This document shows positions 1 to 6,513 of a stretch of DNA of 6,840 nt, in pieces. Within the stretch, counting starts at the first letter, position 1, and every line of letters starts with the position of its first letter. The translations under genes and the position numbers were made by a program. This stretch comes from Alistipes sp. (GTDB taxonomy: Bacteria; Bacteroidota; Bacteroidia; Bacteroidales; Rikenellaceae): the NCBI GenBank assembly GCA_031285485.1, contig JAITWC010000055.1, positions 1-6,840 of the forward strand, given 5' to 3'. The notes below the pieces were generated by a model, which saw nothing but the letters and a program-made list of their open reading frames with translations, made no database searches and was not told the DNA's origin.

Positions 1-806
1 TTCGACTCTTTGGCCTGGAAAACGACGTTCTCGATCTTCTTCACCTTGGTGGGCGAGCCTTCGAGCCCCAGCTGCGACGGATCGGGATCGACCGCGTCGG
101 CCGTCCATTCGGTTATTTGCAGATAGTCGTGCTTTTTTGTCAGTTCCCCGGCGAGCGTGCCCGGACAGGCGGCGGCCTCGGTGGGGATCAGCGCGTATTT
201 GTACTTCATGATGCGTCGCGCGTTCTGCGGTCGGCAGTCGGCGGCCGAGCCGTTGACCGTCACCACCAACGGCAGCGGACACTCTACCACCTCGATGCCG
301 TTTTCCAGGCGGCGCCTGATTGTCATCCTGCCGTCTTCGAGCGACAGTATCTCCTCGGCGTAGGTGACCTGCGGCCAGCCCAACTTCTCGGCCACCTGGC
401 TTCCCACCTGGGCGGTGTCGCCGTCGATCGCCTGGCGTCCCGCGACGATCATGTCGGGAGCGATCTTGCGAACGGCGCACGCCAGCGCGTAGGACGTGGC
501 CAGAGTGTCGGCCCCGGCGAACCTGCGGTCGGAGAGCAACACTCCCCCGTCGACCCCGCGGAACATCGCGTCGCGGATTATCTCGGCCGCGCGGTGGGGC
601 CCCATCGACAGTATGGTGACGGTCGATCCGGGGAATTTATCCTTGATCCTGAGCGCCTGTTCGAGGGCGTTGAGGTCTTCGGGGTTGAAAATGGCCGGCA
701 GCGCGGCGCGGTTGACCGTCCCCTCGGGGGTCATCGCGTCCTTGCCCACGTTTCGGGTATCGGGCACCTGCTTTGCCAGCACTACGATTTTAAACTCTTT
801 TTTCAT
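1..806 (-). CDS. etfB: Electron transfer flavoprotein subunit beta (EtfB/FixA family), C-terminus cut by window edge
   Basis: This is the small subunit of the heterodimeric electron transfer flavoprotein, which passes electrons between flavoprotein dehydrogenases and an acceptor in the cytoplasm or at the membrane. The visible 268 residues start at the ATG at 806 (MKKEFKIVVLAKQVPDTRNV) and run off the left edge. The opening IVVLAKQVPD is typical of the family. The nucleotide-binding stretch GRQAIDGDTAQVG lies at residues 123-135. A near match to the ETF-beta signature lies at about 163-183 (IRRRLENG...ECPLPLVVTVNG). The NPEDLNALEQALRIKD segment (about 41-56) is also characteristic. The GRQAIDGDTAQVG form resembles, from memory, EtfB of anaerobic clostridial and bifurcating ETFs; that subtype is inference. 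An etfA gene would be expected just beyond the left edge. It lies downstream of purA on the same strand, separated by 165 bp holding a hairpin array. I found no good TAnnTTTG box of its own, so read-through from purA is possible. Confidence 0.95.
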   Translation of the reverse strand, partial: MKKEFKIVVLAKQVPDTRNVGKDAMTPEGTVNRAALPAIFNPEDLNALEQALRIKDKFPGSTVTILSMGPHRAAEIIRDAMFRGVDGGVLLSDRRFAGADTLATSYALACAVRKIAPDMIVAGRQAIDGDTAQVGSQVAEKLGWPQVTYAEEILSLEDGRMTIRRRLENGIEVVECPLPLVVTVNGSAADCRPQNARRIMKYKYALIPTEAAACPGTLAGELTKKHDYLQITEWTADAVDPDPSQLGLEGSPTKVKKIENVVFQAKES

Positions 807-830
807 ACGTCAATAAATTAGTCGTAACTC

Positions 831-940
831 CTTGCAGAAGCTCTGCAAGTCGTGAAACTTTCGTTTTGCCTGTTGCTAAGGCTTAGCAGGCCGTGAAACT
901 TTCGTTTTGCCCGTTGCTAAGGCTTAGCAAGCCGTGAAAT
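831..940. repeat. Tandem array of three small hairpins, 41-bp period (array 1)
   Basis: Three inverted repeats are centred at 840, 881 and 922, exactly 41 bp apart. Hairpin 1 (831-849) is CTTGCAGA-AGC-TCTGCAAG. Hairpin 2 (874-888) has stem TGCTAA/TTAGCA around GGC. Hairpin 3 (914-930) is TTGCTAA-GGC-TTAGCAA. The linkers are nearly identical (cgtgaaactttcgttttgcc) and contain a small palindrome, GAAACTTTC. Units 851-891 and 892-932 are near-perfect 41-bp direct copies, and a third copy starts at 933 and fades after cgtgaaa. The array fills most of the purA-etfB spacer. No T-run follows the hairpins on the minus strand, so they do not look like intrinsic terminators for purA. I do not recognise the repeat family. 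It could be an RNA structure in a purA-etfB transcript, a protein-binding array or a REP-like element. Confidence 0.9.
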
Positions 941-971
941 GTCATGTGAGTTCCATATCTGTTGAATCCAT

Positions 972-2240
972 TTATCTGATCACAGTTTCCTCGCGGTCGG
1001 GGCCGACCGAGATTATGGAGACGGGCACGCCTGTTTCGCGTTCTATGAATTCGACATAGGTTTTGAATTCGGCGGGGAAGTCCCCGTACTTCCTGACGCG
1101 GCCTATGTTGGCCTTCCAGCCCGCGAAGTCGCGGTACACCGGCATGATCGGCTCGTTGGTCTCGAAAGGGAAATAGTCGAGCTTCTCGCCGCCCACCTCG
1201 TAGCCCACGCACACGCGGACCGTATCGAAGTCGTTCAGCACATCGCCCTTCATCATGATGAGTTTGGTCGTGCCGTTCATCATCACGGCGTATTTCAGCG
1301 CAACCATGTCGAGCCAGCCGCAGCGCCTCGGCCGGCCGGTGGTGGAGCCATATTCCATCCCCACGTCGCGCATCTTCTGGCCGTCGGCGTCAAAAAGCTC
1401 GGTCGGGAACGGGCCGCTGCCCACGCGCGTGCAGTAGGCTTTGAATATTCCGTACACCTCGCCGATGCGGCCCGGCGCAACTCCGAGACCCGTGCAGACC
1501 CCCGCGCAGAGCGTGGTGGACGAGGTGACGAACGGATAGGTTCCGAAATCGACGTCGAGCATCGACCCCTGCGCACCCTCGGCCAGCATCTTCACGCCAC
1601 CATCGAGCATGGCGTTGACCTCCACCTCGCTCTCTATAAGGCGCAGGCTACGCAGGGTTTCGATCCCCGCCATCCATTCGGCCTCATATCCGGCTATGTC
1701 GTAGGTAAAGTCTTTGTATTGGGAGAGCAACCCCTCGTGCTTGCGGCGGAGGGCGTTGTATCTTTCGAGAAAGTGCGGCGAAACGATGTCCCCCACACGG
1801 AGGCCGTTGCGCCCCGTCTTGTCCATGTAGGTGGGGCCGATGCCCTTGAGGGTCGAGCCTATCTTGTCGGCGCCCTTCGCCGCCTCGCTTGCCGCGTCGA
1901 GCATGCGGTGGGTGGGCAGTATGAGGTGGGCGCGTTTCGACACCACCAACTTGGATCGCACTTCGATCCCCGCAGCCTCCAACTTCGCGATCTCGCCCGC
2001 GAGGATCACCGGATCGATCACAACGCCGTTGCCGATGACGTTGGTACTGCCGCCGCGGAATATCCCCGACGGGATGGTGTGGAGCACATATTTCTCACCG
2101 CTGAAAATCAGGGTGTGGCCGGCGTTGGGCCCTCCCTGAAATCGTGCCACCACTTCATAATCCGGGGTGAGCACGTCGACGACCTTACCCTTGCCCTCGT
2201 CGCCCCACTGCATTCCCAACACAACATCTACCTTTTTCAT
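972..2240 (-). CDS. purA: Adenylosuccinate synthetase
   Basis: PurA catalyses the GTP-dependent joining of IMP and aspartate to adenylosuccinate, the first committed step from IMP to AMP, in the cytoplasm. The 422-residue protein is of usual length for the bacterial enzyme. It starts MKKVDVVLGMQWGDEGKGK, with the P-loop-like GDEGKGK at 13-19, including the catalytic Asp14. GGPNAGHT follows at 36-43 with the catalytic His42. Further hallmarks are the STLKGIGPTYMDKTGRNGLR segment, EGAQGSMLDVDFGTYPFVTSS, the STTGRPRRCGWLD motif, and the C-terminal SVGPDREETVI. All expected motifs are present and the frame is intact. The ATG at 2240 is the only start that keeps the N-terminal strand before GDEGKGK. 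It is transcribed divergently from the TPR gene, with a good promoter at 2269-2300. etfB follows on the same strand after 165 bp. Confidence 0.98.
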   Translation of the reverse strand: MKKVDVVLGMQWGDEGKGKVVDVLTPDYEVVARFQGGPNAGHTLIFSGEKYVLHTIPSGIFRGGSTNVIGNGVVIDPVILAGEIAKLEAAGIEVRSKLVVSKRAHLILPTHRMLDAASEAAKGADKIGSTLKGIGPTYMDKTGRNGLRVGDIVSPHFLERYNALRRKHEGLLSQYKDFTYDIAGYEAEWMAGIETLRSLRLIESEVEVNAMLDGGVKMLAEGAQGSMLDVDFGTYPFVTSSTTLCAGVCTGLGVAPGRIGEVYGIFKAYCTRVGSGPFPTELFDADGQKMRDVGMEYGSTTGRPRRCGWLDMVALKYAVMMNGTTKLIMMKGDVLNDFDTVRVCVGYEVGGEKLDYFPFETNEPIMPVYRDFAGWKANIGRVRKYGDFPAEFKTYVEFIERETGVPVSIISVGPDREETVIR

Positions 2241-2268
2241 TACGTTATCAGTATAAACTAAAACCGGG

Positions 2269-2300
2269 CGAAGTTACGGACTATCCCCGAAAGTTCCAAA
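2269..2300 (-). promoter_or_regulatory. Bacteroidetes-type promoter for purA
   Basis: Read on the minus strand there is TTTG (2300-2297), a 20-bp spacer, then TAACTTCG (2276-2269). This fits the Bacteroidetes vegetative consensus TTTG/TAnnTTTG with one mismatch in the downstream box. Transcription would begin near 2263-2266, leaving a leader of about 25 nt before the purA ATG. Confidence 0.6.
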
Positions 2301-2309
2301 ATTAATCGT

Positions 2310-2317
2310 TAACTTCG
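2310..2317 (+). promoter_or_regulatory. Candidate -7 box for the TPR/MFS operon
   Basis: TAACTTCG at 2310-2317 is the same variant -7 box used by the divergent purA promoter, here on the plus strand and only 7 bp before the ATG at 2325. I see no TTTG at the expected distance upstream, so the call rests on the -7 box alone. If used, the mRNA would be nearly leaderless. Confidence 0.4.
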
Positions 2318-2324
2318 CGCCATT

Positions 2325-4334
2325 ATGTCCCGAGCGAAAACCATTCGAAAATATCTTATCGCGACTGTGGCGGTCGTTGCGGCCATGGTGTCGATCTCCT
2401 CTTACGGGCAGTACAACAAGGCCTGGTTTTTCTGGATGGGCCGCTCGCATCTCGTCGAAAACCGCTACCGCGAGGCGATCACGATCTACAATGCGCTGCT
2501 GAGGGTCGACCCCGAGGATTACGAGGCGTACTTCTTTCGCGGCATCGCCAAAGCCAACCTCGACGACCACCTCGGAGCCGAACAGGACTTCACCACCGCC
2601 ATCGAGAAAAACCCCGTCTCGACAATGGCCTACCACCACCGCGCCATCACCCGAATGCTGATGGGCAACTACGACGACGCGCTGGCCGACTTTCGGGAGG
2701 CGATAGATCTACGGCCCGACCTGTCGGCGTCGTATTACAGCCGCGGATACACCTACCTGATGAACCGGCAGTTCGAGGCGGCGATAGAAGATTTCAACAC
2801 CTACATCTTCCACAACAACCGCGTGGCCGACGCTTACCTGCTCCGGGGTCAGGCGTGGCTGCAACTGCGCGACACCGTGCGTGCGATGGAGGACTACAAC
2901 ACCGCCATCCGCACCAACACCGAAAACCCCGACGGATACAATCGCCGCGGAGGAATATACATGGATCAGGGGCGTTACTCCGAGGCATTGTTCGACTTCG
3001 AGACCGCCGTGGGGCGCGACTCGACTTACGCATACTCATACTTCAACCGCTCGTTGGCATATGAACGGCTGGGCCGGTTTCCCGAGGCGATAGCCGACCT
3101 GGAGCGCGTAATCGCCATGAACCCCGACGAACCGGTGGCTTACTACAACCGCGCCATCATCCGATCCAACATCGGCGACTGGATAGGCGCGCGCGACGAC
3201 TACTCGCGAGTGTTGGCCCTCTCGCCCGACAATGTGGTGGCGTGGTACAACCGCGCCGGGGTGTACACGAGGCTGGGCGACCTGGGAAAGGCTGTCGATG
3301 ACTATTCACGGGCCATTGCGCTCTATCCCGATTTCGCGGCGGCCTATCACGCCCGCTCCGAGCTGCGTTACCTGCTGCGCGACACCCGCGGCGCGCGACA
3401 AGACCGCAACACCGGCGACCGCAAGATTGCCGAGTACAAGGGTCGCCTGACCGATTCGGTGCTGGTGGACTACGCCGACGACGAACAGAACTTCACCCGC
3501 CTGATGTCGTTCGAGACGCGGTTCACCGGGGAGAACTTCGACCGGCTCGCGCCCAACCGCGAAAACCTTGCCCTGCTCCCACTGTTCCGTTTCTCGCTCC
3601 ACACGCCCGACACCACACTGCGGGTGGGGCCGATGACATATTACGTCCCTGAGATGGAGGATTTCATCTATGATATGGACATGGAAGACCTGACGTTCAC
3701 GCGCCTCGAAAGCGACATTCCGCCCGAAAGTGTCATGGAGACCGATCGGGCGCTGGCGGCGCGCATCTCGGGCGGCGACGACAGTTGGCAGACGCTTTTC
3801 AAACGCGGTGTTACGCAATCGCTGGTGAAACAGTTCACCAACTCGGTGGGTACACTAACGCGCGCGATCGCGGCCAACCCGTCGAACCCCTATCTCTACA
3901 TCAACCGCTCGACCACCCGCGCAGAGATGATAGACTTCATTTCGTCGCTCGACGGCGGAGGCATCAGCCGGCTCACCATCGAGAACGATCCCGAGTACCG
4001 TATACAGGGCGGATCGTCGAACCGCATATACAACTACGACGAGGCGATAGCCGACCTCAACTCGGCTGCCAAGCTGTCGCCCGGACTGGCACACATCTAC
4101 TACAACCGCGCCGGGCTGATGGTGATGTCGAACCGGTTGCCCGAGGCGTTCGACGACTACACCAGGGCAATAGAGCTCAACCCCCACTTCGCCGAGGCGC
4201 ACTACAACCGCGGGCTTGTGCAAATCTACATGCGCGACACCCGGAAAGGCTACCTCGACATTTCGAAGGCGGGCGAACTCGGCATCGCCGCCGCTTACGA
4301 TCTCATAAATCGCTATAATCCTAACTCAGAATAA
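2325..4334 (+). CDS. Exported tetratricopeptide-repeat protein
   Basis: This 669-residue protein begins with a basic segment and a hydrophobic stretch (about residues 10-27, LIATVAVVAAMVSISSYG) followed by Gln29. It reads as a signal peptide cleaved before Q, or an uncleaved N-terminal anchor. The mature part is mostly TPR repeats: about ten units from residue 34 to about 360, with the usual spacing (e.g. AYYNRAIIRSNIGDWIGARD, AWYNRAGVYTRLGDLGKAVD). A non-TPR segment of about 115 residues (about 373-486) follows, rich in acidic and aromatic residues, then about four more TPR units from 488 to 655. The second of those is interrupted by a Gly/Ser-rich insert (about 535-567). TPR domains bind partner proteins or peptides, so an envelope scaffold role is likely but the partner is unknown. 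The ATG at 2325 is the first start and gives the full signal peptide. The gene ends 7 bp before the MFS transporter gene, indicating an operon. Confidence 0.9.
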   Translation: MSRAKTIRKYLIATVAVVAAMVSISSYGQYNKAWFFWMGRSHLVENRYREAITIYNALLRVDPEDYEAYFFRGIAKANLDDHLGAEQDFTTAIEKNPVSTMAYHHRAITRMLMGNYDDALADFREAIDLRPDLSASYYSRGYTYLMNRQFEAAIEDFNTYIFHNNRVADAYLLRGQAWLQLRDTVRAMEDYNTAIRTNTENPDGYNRRGGIYMDQGRYSEALFDFETAVGRDSTYAYSYFNRSLAYERLGRFPEAIADLERVIAMNPDEPVAYYNRAIIRSNIGDWIGARDDYSRVLALSPDNVVAWYNRAGVYTRLGDLGKAVDDYSRAIALYPDFAAAYHARSELRYLLRDTRGARQDRNTGDRKIAEYKGRLTDSVLVDYADDEQNFTRLMSFETRFTGENFDRLAPNRENLALLPLFRFSLHTPDTTLRVGPMTYYVPEMEDFIYDMDMEDLTFTRLESDIPPESVMETDRALAARISGGDDSWQTLFKRGVTQSLVKQFTNSVGTLTRAIAANPSNPYLYINRSTTRAEMIDFISSLDGGGISRLTIENDPEYRIQGGSSNRIYNYDEAIADLNSAAKLSPGLAHIYYNRAGLMVMSNRLPEAFDDYTRAIELNPHFAEAHYNRGLVQIYMRDTRKGYLDISKAGELGIAAAYDLINRYNPNSE

Positions 4335-4341
4335 AAAAGTT

Positions 4342-5724
4342 ATGACCCGAAAGATCAACGATTCCCTCGTGCTACGGTGGGGTGCGCTGCTGCTCATTGC
4401 GCTGATGATGTTTTTTTGTTACATGTTCGTCGATGTGCTTTCGCCGCTGGCCAGCATGCTCGAAACGGCGCGCGGGTGGACGCCCGACACCTACGGCACC
4501 GTGGTGGGGAGCGAGCATTTCCTCAACGTGTTCGTGCTGTTCCTGATCTTCGCGGGCATCATTCTCGACAAGATGGGGGTTCGCTTCACGGGCCTTCTGT
4601 CGGCAGGGCTTATGATCGTCGGGGCGGCGATTAAACTCTACGGCGTGAGCGACGGATTCTCGGCCGGGGGATTCGGCTACGAATTTTTCTCGTCGTTCTG
4701 GACTTCGTTCCCGGCATCGGCCAAGGTTACGTGCATCGGTTTCGCGATCTTCGGCTGCGGGGCCGAGATGGCGGGGGTCACAGTCACCAGAGCCATTGCG
4801 AAATGGTTCGACGGCAAGGAGATGGCGCTGGCGATGGGGACTCAGGTGGCGATTGCCCGTCTGGGGGTGTTTGCGGTGTTTACGCTTTCGCCTCGGGTGG
4901 CGGCTATCGCTCCCGAGAGTGTTGTCCGCCCGATAGCTGTCGTGGGGCTGCTGCTGTGCATAGGTTTTCTGACATATCTCGTGTTTACGTTCATGGATCG
5001 CAAACTCGATCGGCAACTCGACGCCAACGGCGAAGGAGCCGCCGAGGAGTTCAGGGTAAGCGACCTTAAGAAGCTCTTTTCGAACCCCACTTTTATGATC
5101 GTGGCACTGCTGTGCGTGATATATTACTCGGCTATATTCCCGTTCCAGAAGTTTGCCGTGCCGATGCTCCAGAGCACGCTGGGGATGACGGCGCAGAGTG
5201 CTTCCGACCTGTTCCGGTGGTTTCCGATCGGGGCGATGGTGTTCACCCCGATGCTTGGCGCTTTTCTAGACTTCCGGGGCAAGGGGGCGACGATGCTGAT
5301 CCTCGGAGCGATCCTGATGGGGGTTTGTCACCTGATCTTCGCGCTGGTGCCGCTGACGCCGGTGATCGCATACACGGCGATAATATTGCTGGGCATCTCG
5401 TTCTCGCTCGTGCCTGCGGCGCTGTGGCCGTCGGTGCCGAAACTTGTGGAACAACGCTATCTGGGGTCGGGTTATTCGGTGATCTTCTGGATACAGAACA
5501 TCGGGCTGTGGGGATTCCCGATCATCATCGGGTCGGCGCTTCGGGCCGCCAATCCGGGCGTGTCGGAGCAGATACAGGCGGGGGCCGACGCGGTCTACAA
5601 CTACACCGTGCCGATGCTGATCTTCGCCAGTCTCGGCGTGGTGGCCTTCCTGCTGGGGCTATGGCTCAAGGTTCTCGACAGGAAGAAAGGTTTCGGCCTG
5701 GAACTTCCCAATGTGAAGAAGTAA
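4342..5724 (+). CDS. Major facilitator superfamily transporter, MFSD1-like
   Basis: A 460-residue inner-membrane protein with about twelve hydrophobic segments in two halves, joined by a charged cytoplasmic loop (about 218-248, with many D, R, K and E). The MFS motif A after TM2 is clear (GIILDKMGVR, about 72-81), with a degenerate second copy in the C-half (GAFLDFRGKG, about 306-315). The WFDGKEMALAMGTQVAIARLG segment (155-175) and ALWPSVPKLV...IQNIGL (360-389) recall, from memory, the MFSD1 family, whose animal member exports dipeptides from lysosomes. On that basis a peptide or small organic solute is a reasonable but unproven substrate. The start at 4342 lies 7 bp after the TPR gene's stop, so the two are probably co-transcribed. 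An imperfect hairpin with a T-rich tail follows at 5737-5770. The frame is intact and the length normal. Confidence 0.92.
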   Translation: MTRKINDSLVLRWGALLLIALMMFFCYMFVDVLSPLASMLETARGWTPDTYGTVVGSEHFLNVFVLFLIFAGIILDKMGVRFTGLLSAGLMIVGAAIKLYGVSDGFSAGGFGYEFFSSFWTSFPASAKVTCIGFAIFGCGAEMAGVTVTRAIAKWFDGKEMALAMGTQVAIARLGVFAVFTLSPRVAAIAPESVVRPIAVVGLLLCIGFLTYLVFTFMDRKLDRQLDANGEGAAEEFRVSDLKKLFSNPTFMIVALLCVIYYSAIFPFQKFAVPMLQSTLGMTAQSASDLFRWFPIGAMVFTPMLGAFLDFRGKGATMLILGAILMGVCHLIFALVPLTPVIAYTAIILLGISFSLVPAALWPSVPKLVEQRYLGSGYSVIFWIQNIGLWGFPIIIGSALRAANPGVSEQIQAGADAVYNYTVPMLIFASLGVVAFLLGLWLKVLDRKKGFGLELPNVKK

Positions 5725-5736
5725 CAACGGAACCGC

Positions 5737-5770
5737 GCCTTGCCTGTGTGCGGCATCGGCTTTTATGTTT
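5737..5770 (+). terminator. Possible weak terminator after the MFS gene
   Basis: GCC-T-TGCC (5737-5744) can pair with GGCA-TC-GGC (5752-5760) across a 7-nt loop, with a small internal bulge, followed by TTTTATGTTT (5761-5770). It sits 12 bp after the MFS stop in a convergent gene junction. The stem is imperfect and the T-run short. The minus strand lacks a T-run after this stem, so it would serve only the plus-strand operon. Confidence 0.35.
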
Positions 5771-5797
5771 GGGCTAATGCGCTCATTGCGGGGTCGC

Positions 5798-6289
5798 TTA
5801 GCGGGGCCATTCGCCGACCTCGACGTTGGCTACCCGGCCGTTGTCGATGGTAAGGCGGACTGCCGTGCGGGTCGGGTGGATGCCCTTGCGACCGGCCGCT
5901 CCGGGGTTGATGCAGAGGATGCCGAAGGTTTTGTCGCGGAATATCTTGAGAATGTGGGTGTGGCCGCTCACGAATATGTCGGGCTTGCGGAGGGCGATCT
6001 GCTCCGCCACGCGTTGCTCGAAACGGCCGGCGTAACCGCCGATGTGGGTCATGATGACGCTGGCGCCCTCACAGTCCAAGTGACGGAACGCGGGGAACTC
6101 GCGACGGGTGGGTTCGGCGTCGATGTTGCCATACACCGCTCTCAGGGGCTTGAACGCGGCTATGCGGTCGGCGAGTTCGAGCGAGCCGATGTCGCCAGCG
6201 TGCCAGATCTCATCGACGGGTTCGAGAAACTGTTTGAGAGCGTTGTCGAATACCCCGTGGGTGTCGGATATGATGCCTATTCGTTTCAT
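5798..6289 (-). CDS. YfcE/MJ0936-family metallophosphoesterase
   Basis: A 163-residue soluble phosphodiesterase of the calcineurin-like fold, complete and of normal length. All five metal-binding motifs are visible: SDTHG with Asp9 and His11, GD at 32-33 (Asp33), GNID with Asn55, TH at 81-82 (His82), and SGHTH with His110 and His112, followed by NPGA (128-131). GNID replaces the more usual GNCD, which keeps the ligand Asn. Family members hydrolyse model phosphodiesters in a Mn-dependent way; the physiological substrate is generally unknown. I chose the ATG at 6289 (MKRIGIISDTHG). The in-frame ATG at 6325 would add 12 residues, but those overlap a good promoter (-7 box at 6302-6295), so they would not be transcribed from it. 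The gene is convergent with the MFS gene and divergent from tRNA-Lys. Confidence 0.93.
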   Translation of the reverse strand: MKRIGIISDTHGVFDNALKQFLEPVDEIWHAGDIGSLELADRIAAFKPLRAVYGNIDAEPTRREFPAFRHLDCEGASVIMTHIGGYAGRFEQRVAEQIALRKPDIFVSGHTHILKIFRDKTFGILCINPGAAGRKGIHPTRTAVRLTIDNGRVANVEVGEWPR

Positions 6290-6294
6290 GACCC

Positions 6295-6326
6295 CAAATA
6301 TACCGGTATTTTTTTGCGCGGACAAA
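6295..6326 (-). promoter_or_regulatory. Promoter for the metallophosphoesterase gene
   Basis: On the minus strand, TTTG (6326-6323), a 20-bp spacer and TATATTTG (6302-6295) match the Bacteroidetes consensus perfectly. The -7 box ends only 5 bp before the ATG at 6289, so the transcript would be leaderless or nearly so. The spacer includes the palindrome ATACCGGTAT (6300-6309). Confidence 0.65.
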
Positions 6327-6343
6327 TTTTTTTGTTACTTTTG
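6313..6343 (+). promoter_or_regulatory. Promoter for tRNA-Lys
   Basis: TTTG (6313-6316), a 19-bp spacer and TACTTTTG (6336-6343) match the Bacteroidetes TTTG/TAnnTTTG consensus exactly. The tRNA begins about 21 bp downstream. The -33 box lies inside the spacer of the opposing metallophosphoesterase promoter. Confidence 0.75.
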
Positions 6344-6364
6344 TGCCGCCGTTCGCGGTATCAC

Positions 6365-6437
6365 GCTTCCCTAGCTCAGTTGGTAGAGCACGACACTCTT
6401 AATGTTGGGGTCCAGGGTTCGAGCCCCTGGGGGAGCA
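6365..6437 (+). tRNA. tRNA-Lys (anticodon CTT)
   Basis: A 73-nt cloverleaf. The acceptor stem GCTTCCC pairs with GGGGAGC with one wobble. The D arm is GCTC/GAGC, the anticodon stem CGACA/TGTTG encloses loop CTCTTAA, and the T arm CAGGG/CCCTG encloses TTCGAGC. The anticodon CTT (6398-6400) reads the lysine codon AAG. The discriminator base is A6437, and the next bases are CGG, so CCA is not encoded and must be added by the CCA-adding enzyme. It is a lone tRNA with its own promoter and terminator. Confidence 0.97.
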
Positions 6438-6446
6438 CGGAGGATC

Positions 6447-6481
6447 AAAGACTTATCGAATACGGTAGGTCTTTTTTGTTT
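6447..6481 (+). terminator. Intrinsic terminator of the tRNA-Lys transcript
   Basis: AAAGACTTA (6447-6455) pairs with TAGGTCTTT (6466-6474), one G-U wobble and a 10-nt loop, and runs directly into TTTTTT (6472-6477) and GTTT. It begins 10 bp after the tRNA 3' end. Confidence 0.8.
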
Positions 6482-6513
6482 GCGGTCGTTTTCAAAAACA
6501 TGTGTTATCTTTG
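6479..6513 (+). promoter_or_regulatory. Promoter upstream of hairpin array 2 and the right-edge gene
   Basis: TATCTTTG (6506-6513) is a perfect TAnnTTTG -7 box. The nearest TTTG (6479-6482) is 23 bp upstream, longer than the ideal 19-21 bp, and overlaps the end of the tRNA terminator. I see no other TAnnTTTG box between here and the ATG at 6753, so this is the best candidate for driving that gene. It would make a leader of about 230 nt. Confidence 0.6.

Noticed and set aside
117..821. A 234-codon plus-strand open frame opposite etfB
   Set aside because: It is a shadow of a clear etfB coding strand in GC-rich DNA, and its composition (many H, R, G, D) is typical of antisense frames.
831..940. 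Intrinsic terminator for purA
   Set aside because: No U-rich tract follows any of the stems in the minus-strand transcript. The following bases are GGGCAAAACGAAA-like.
1719..2261. A 180-codon plus-strand open frame opposite purA
   Set aside because: purA carries all its conserved motifs on the minus strand, and this frame has no recognisable feature.
3306..3818. A 170-codon minus-strand open frame inside the TPR gene
   Set aside because: It is antisense to a continuous TPR coding frame with regular repeat spacing, and no promoter or domain is seen.
6290..6325. Longer start for the metallophosphoesterase at 6325, adding MSAQKNTGIFGV
   Set aside because: The family begins right at the first beta strand (KRIGIISDTHG), and the extension overlaps a perfect promoter -7 box.
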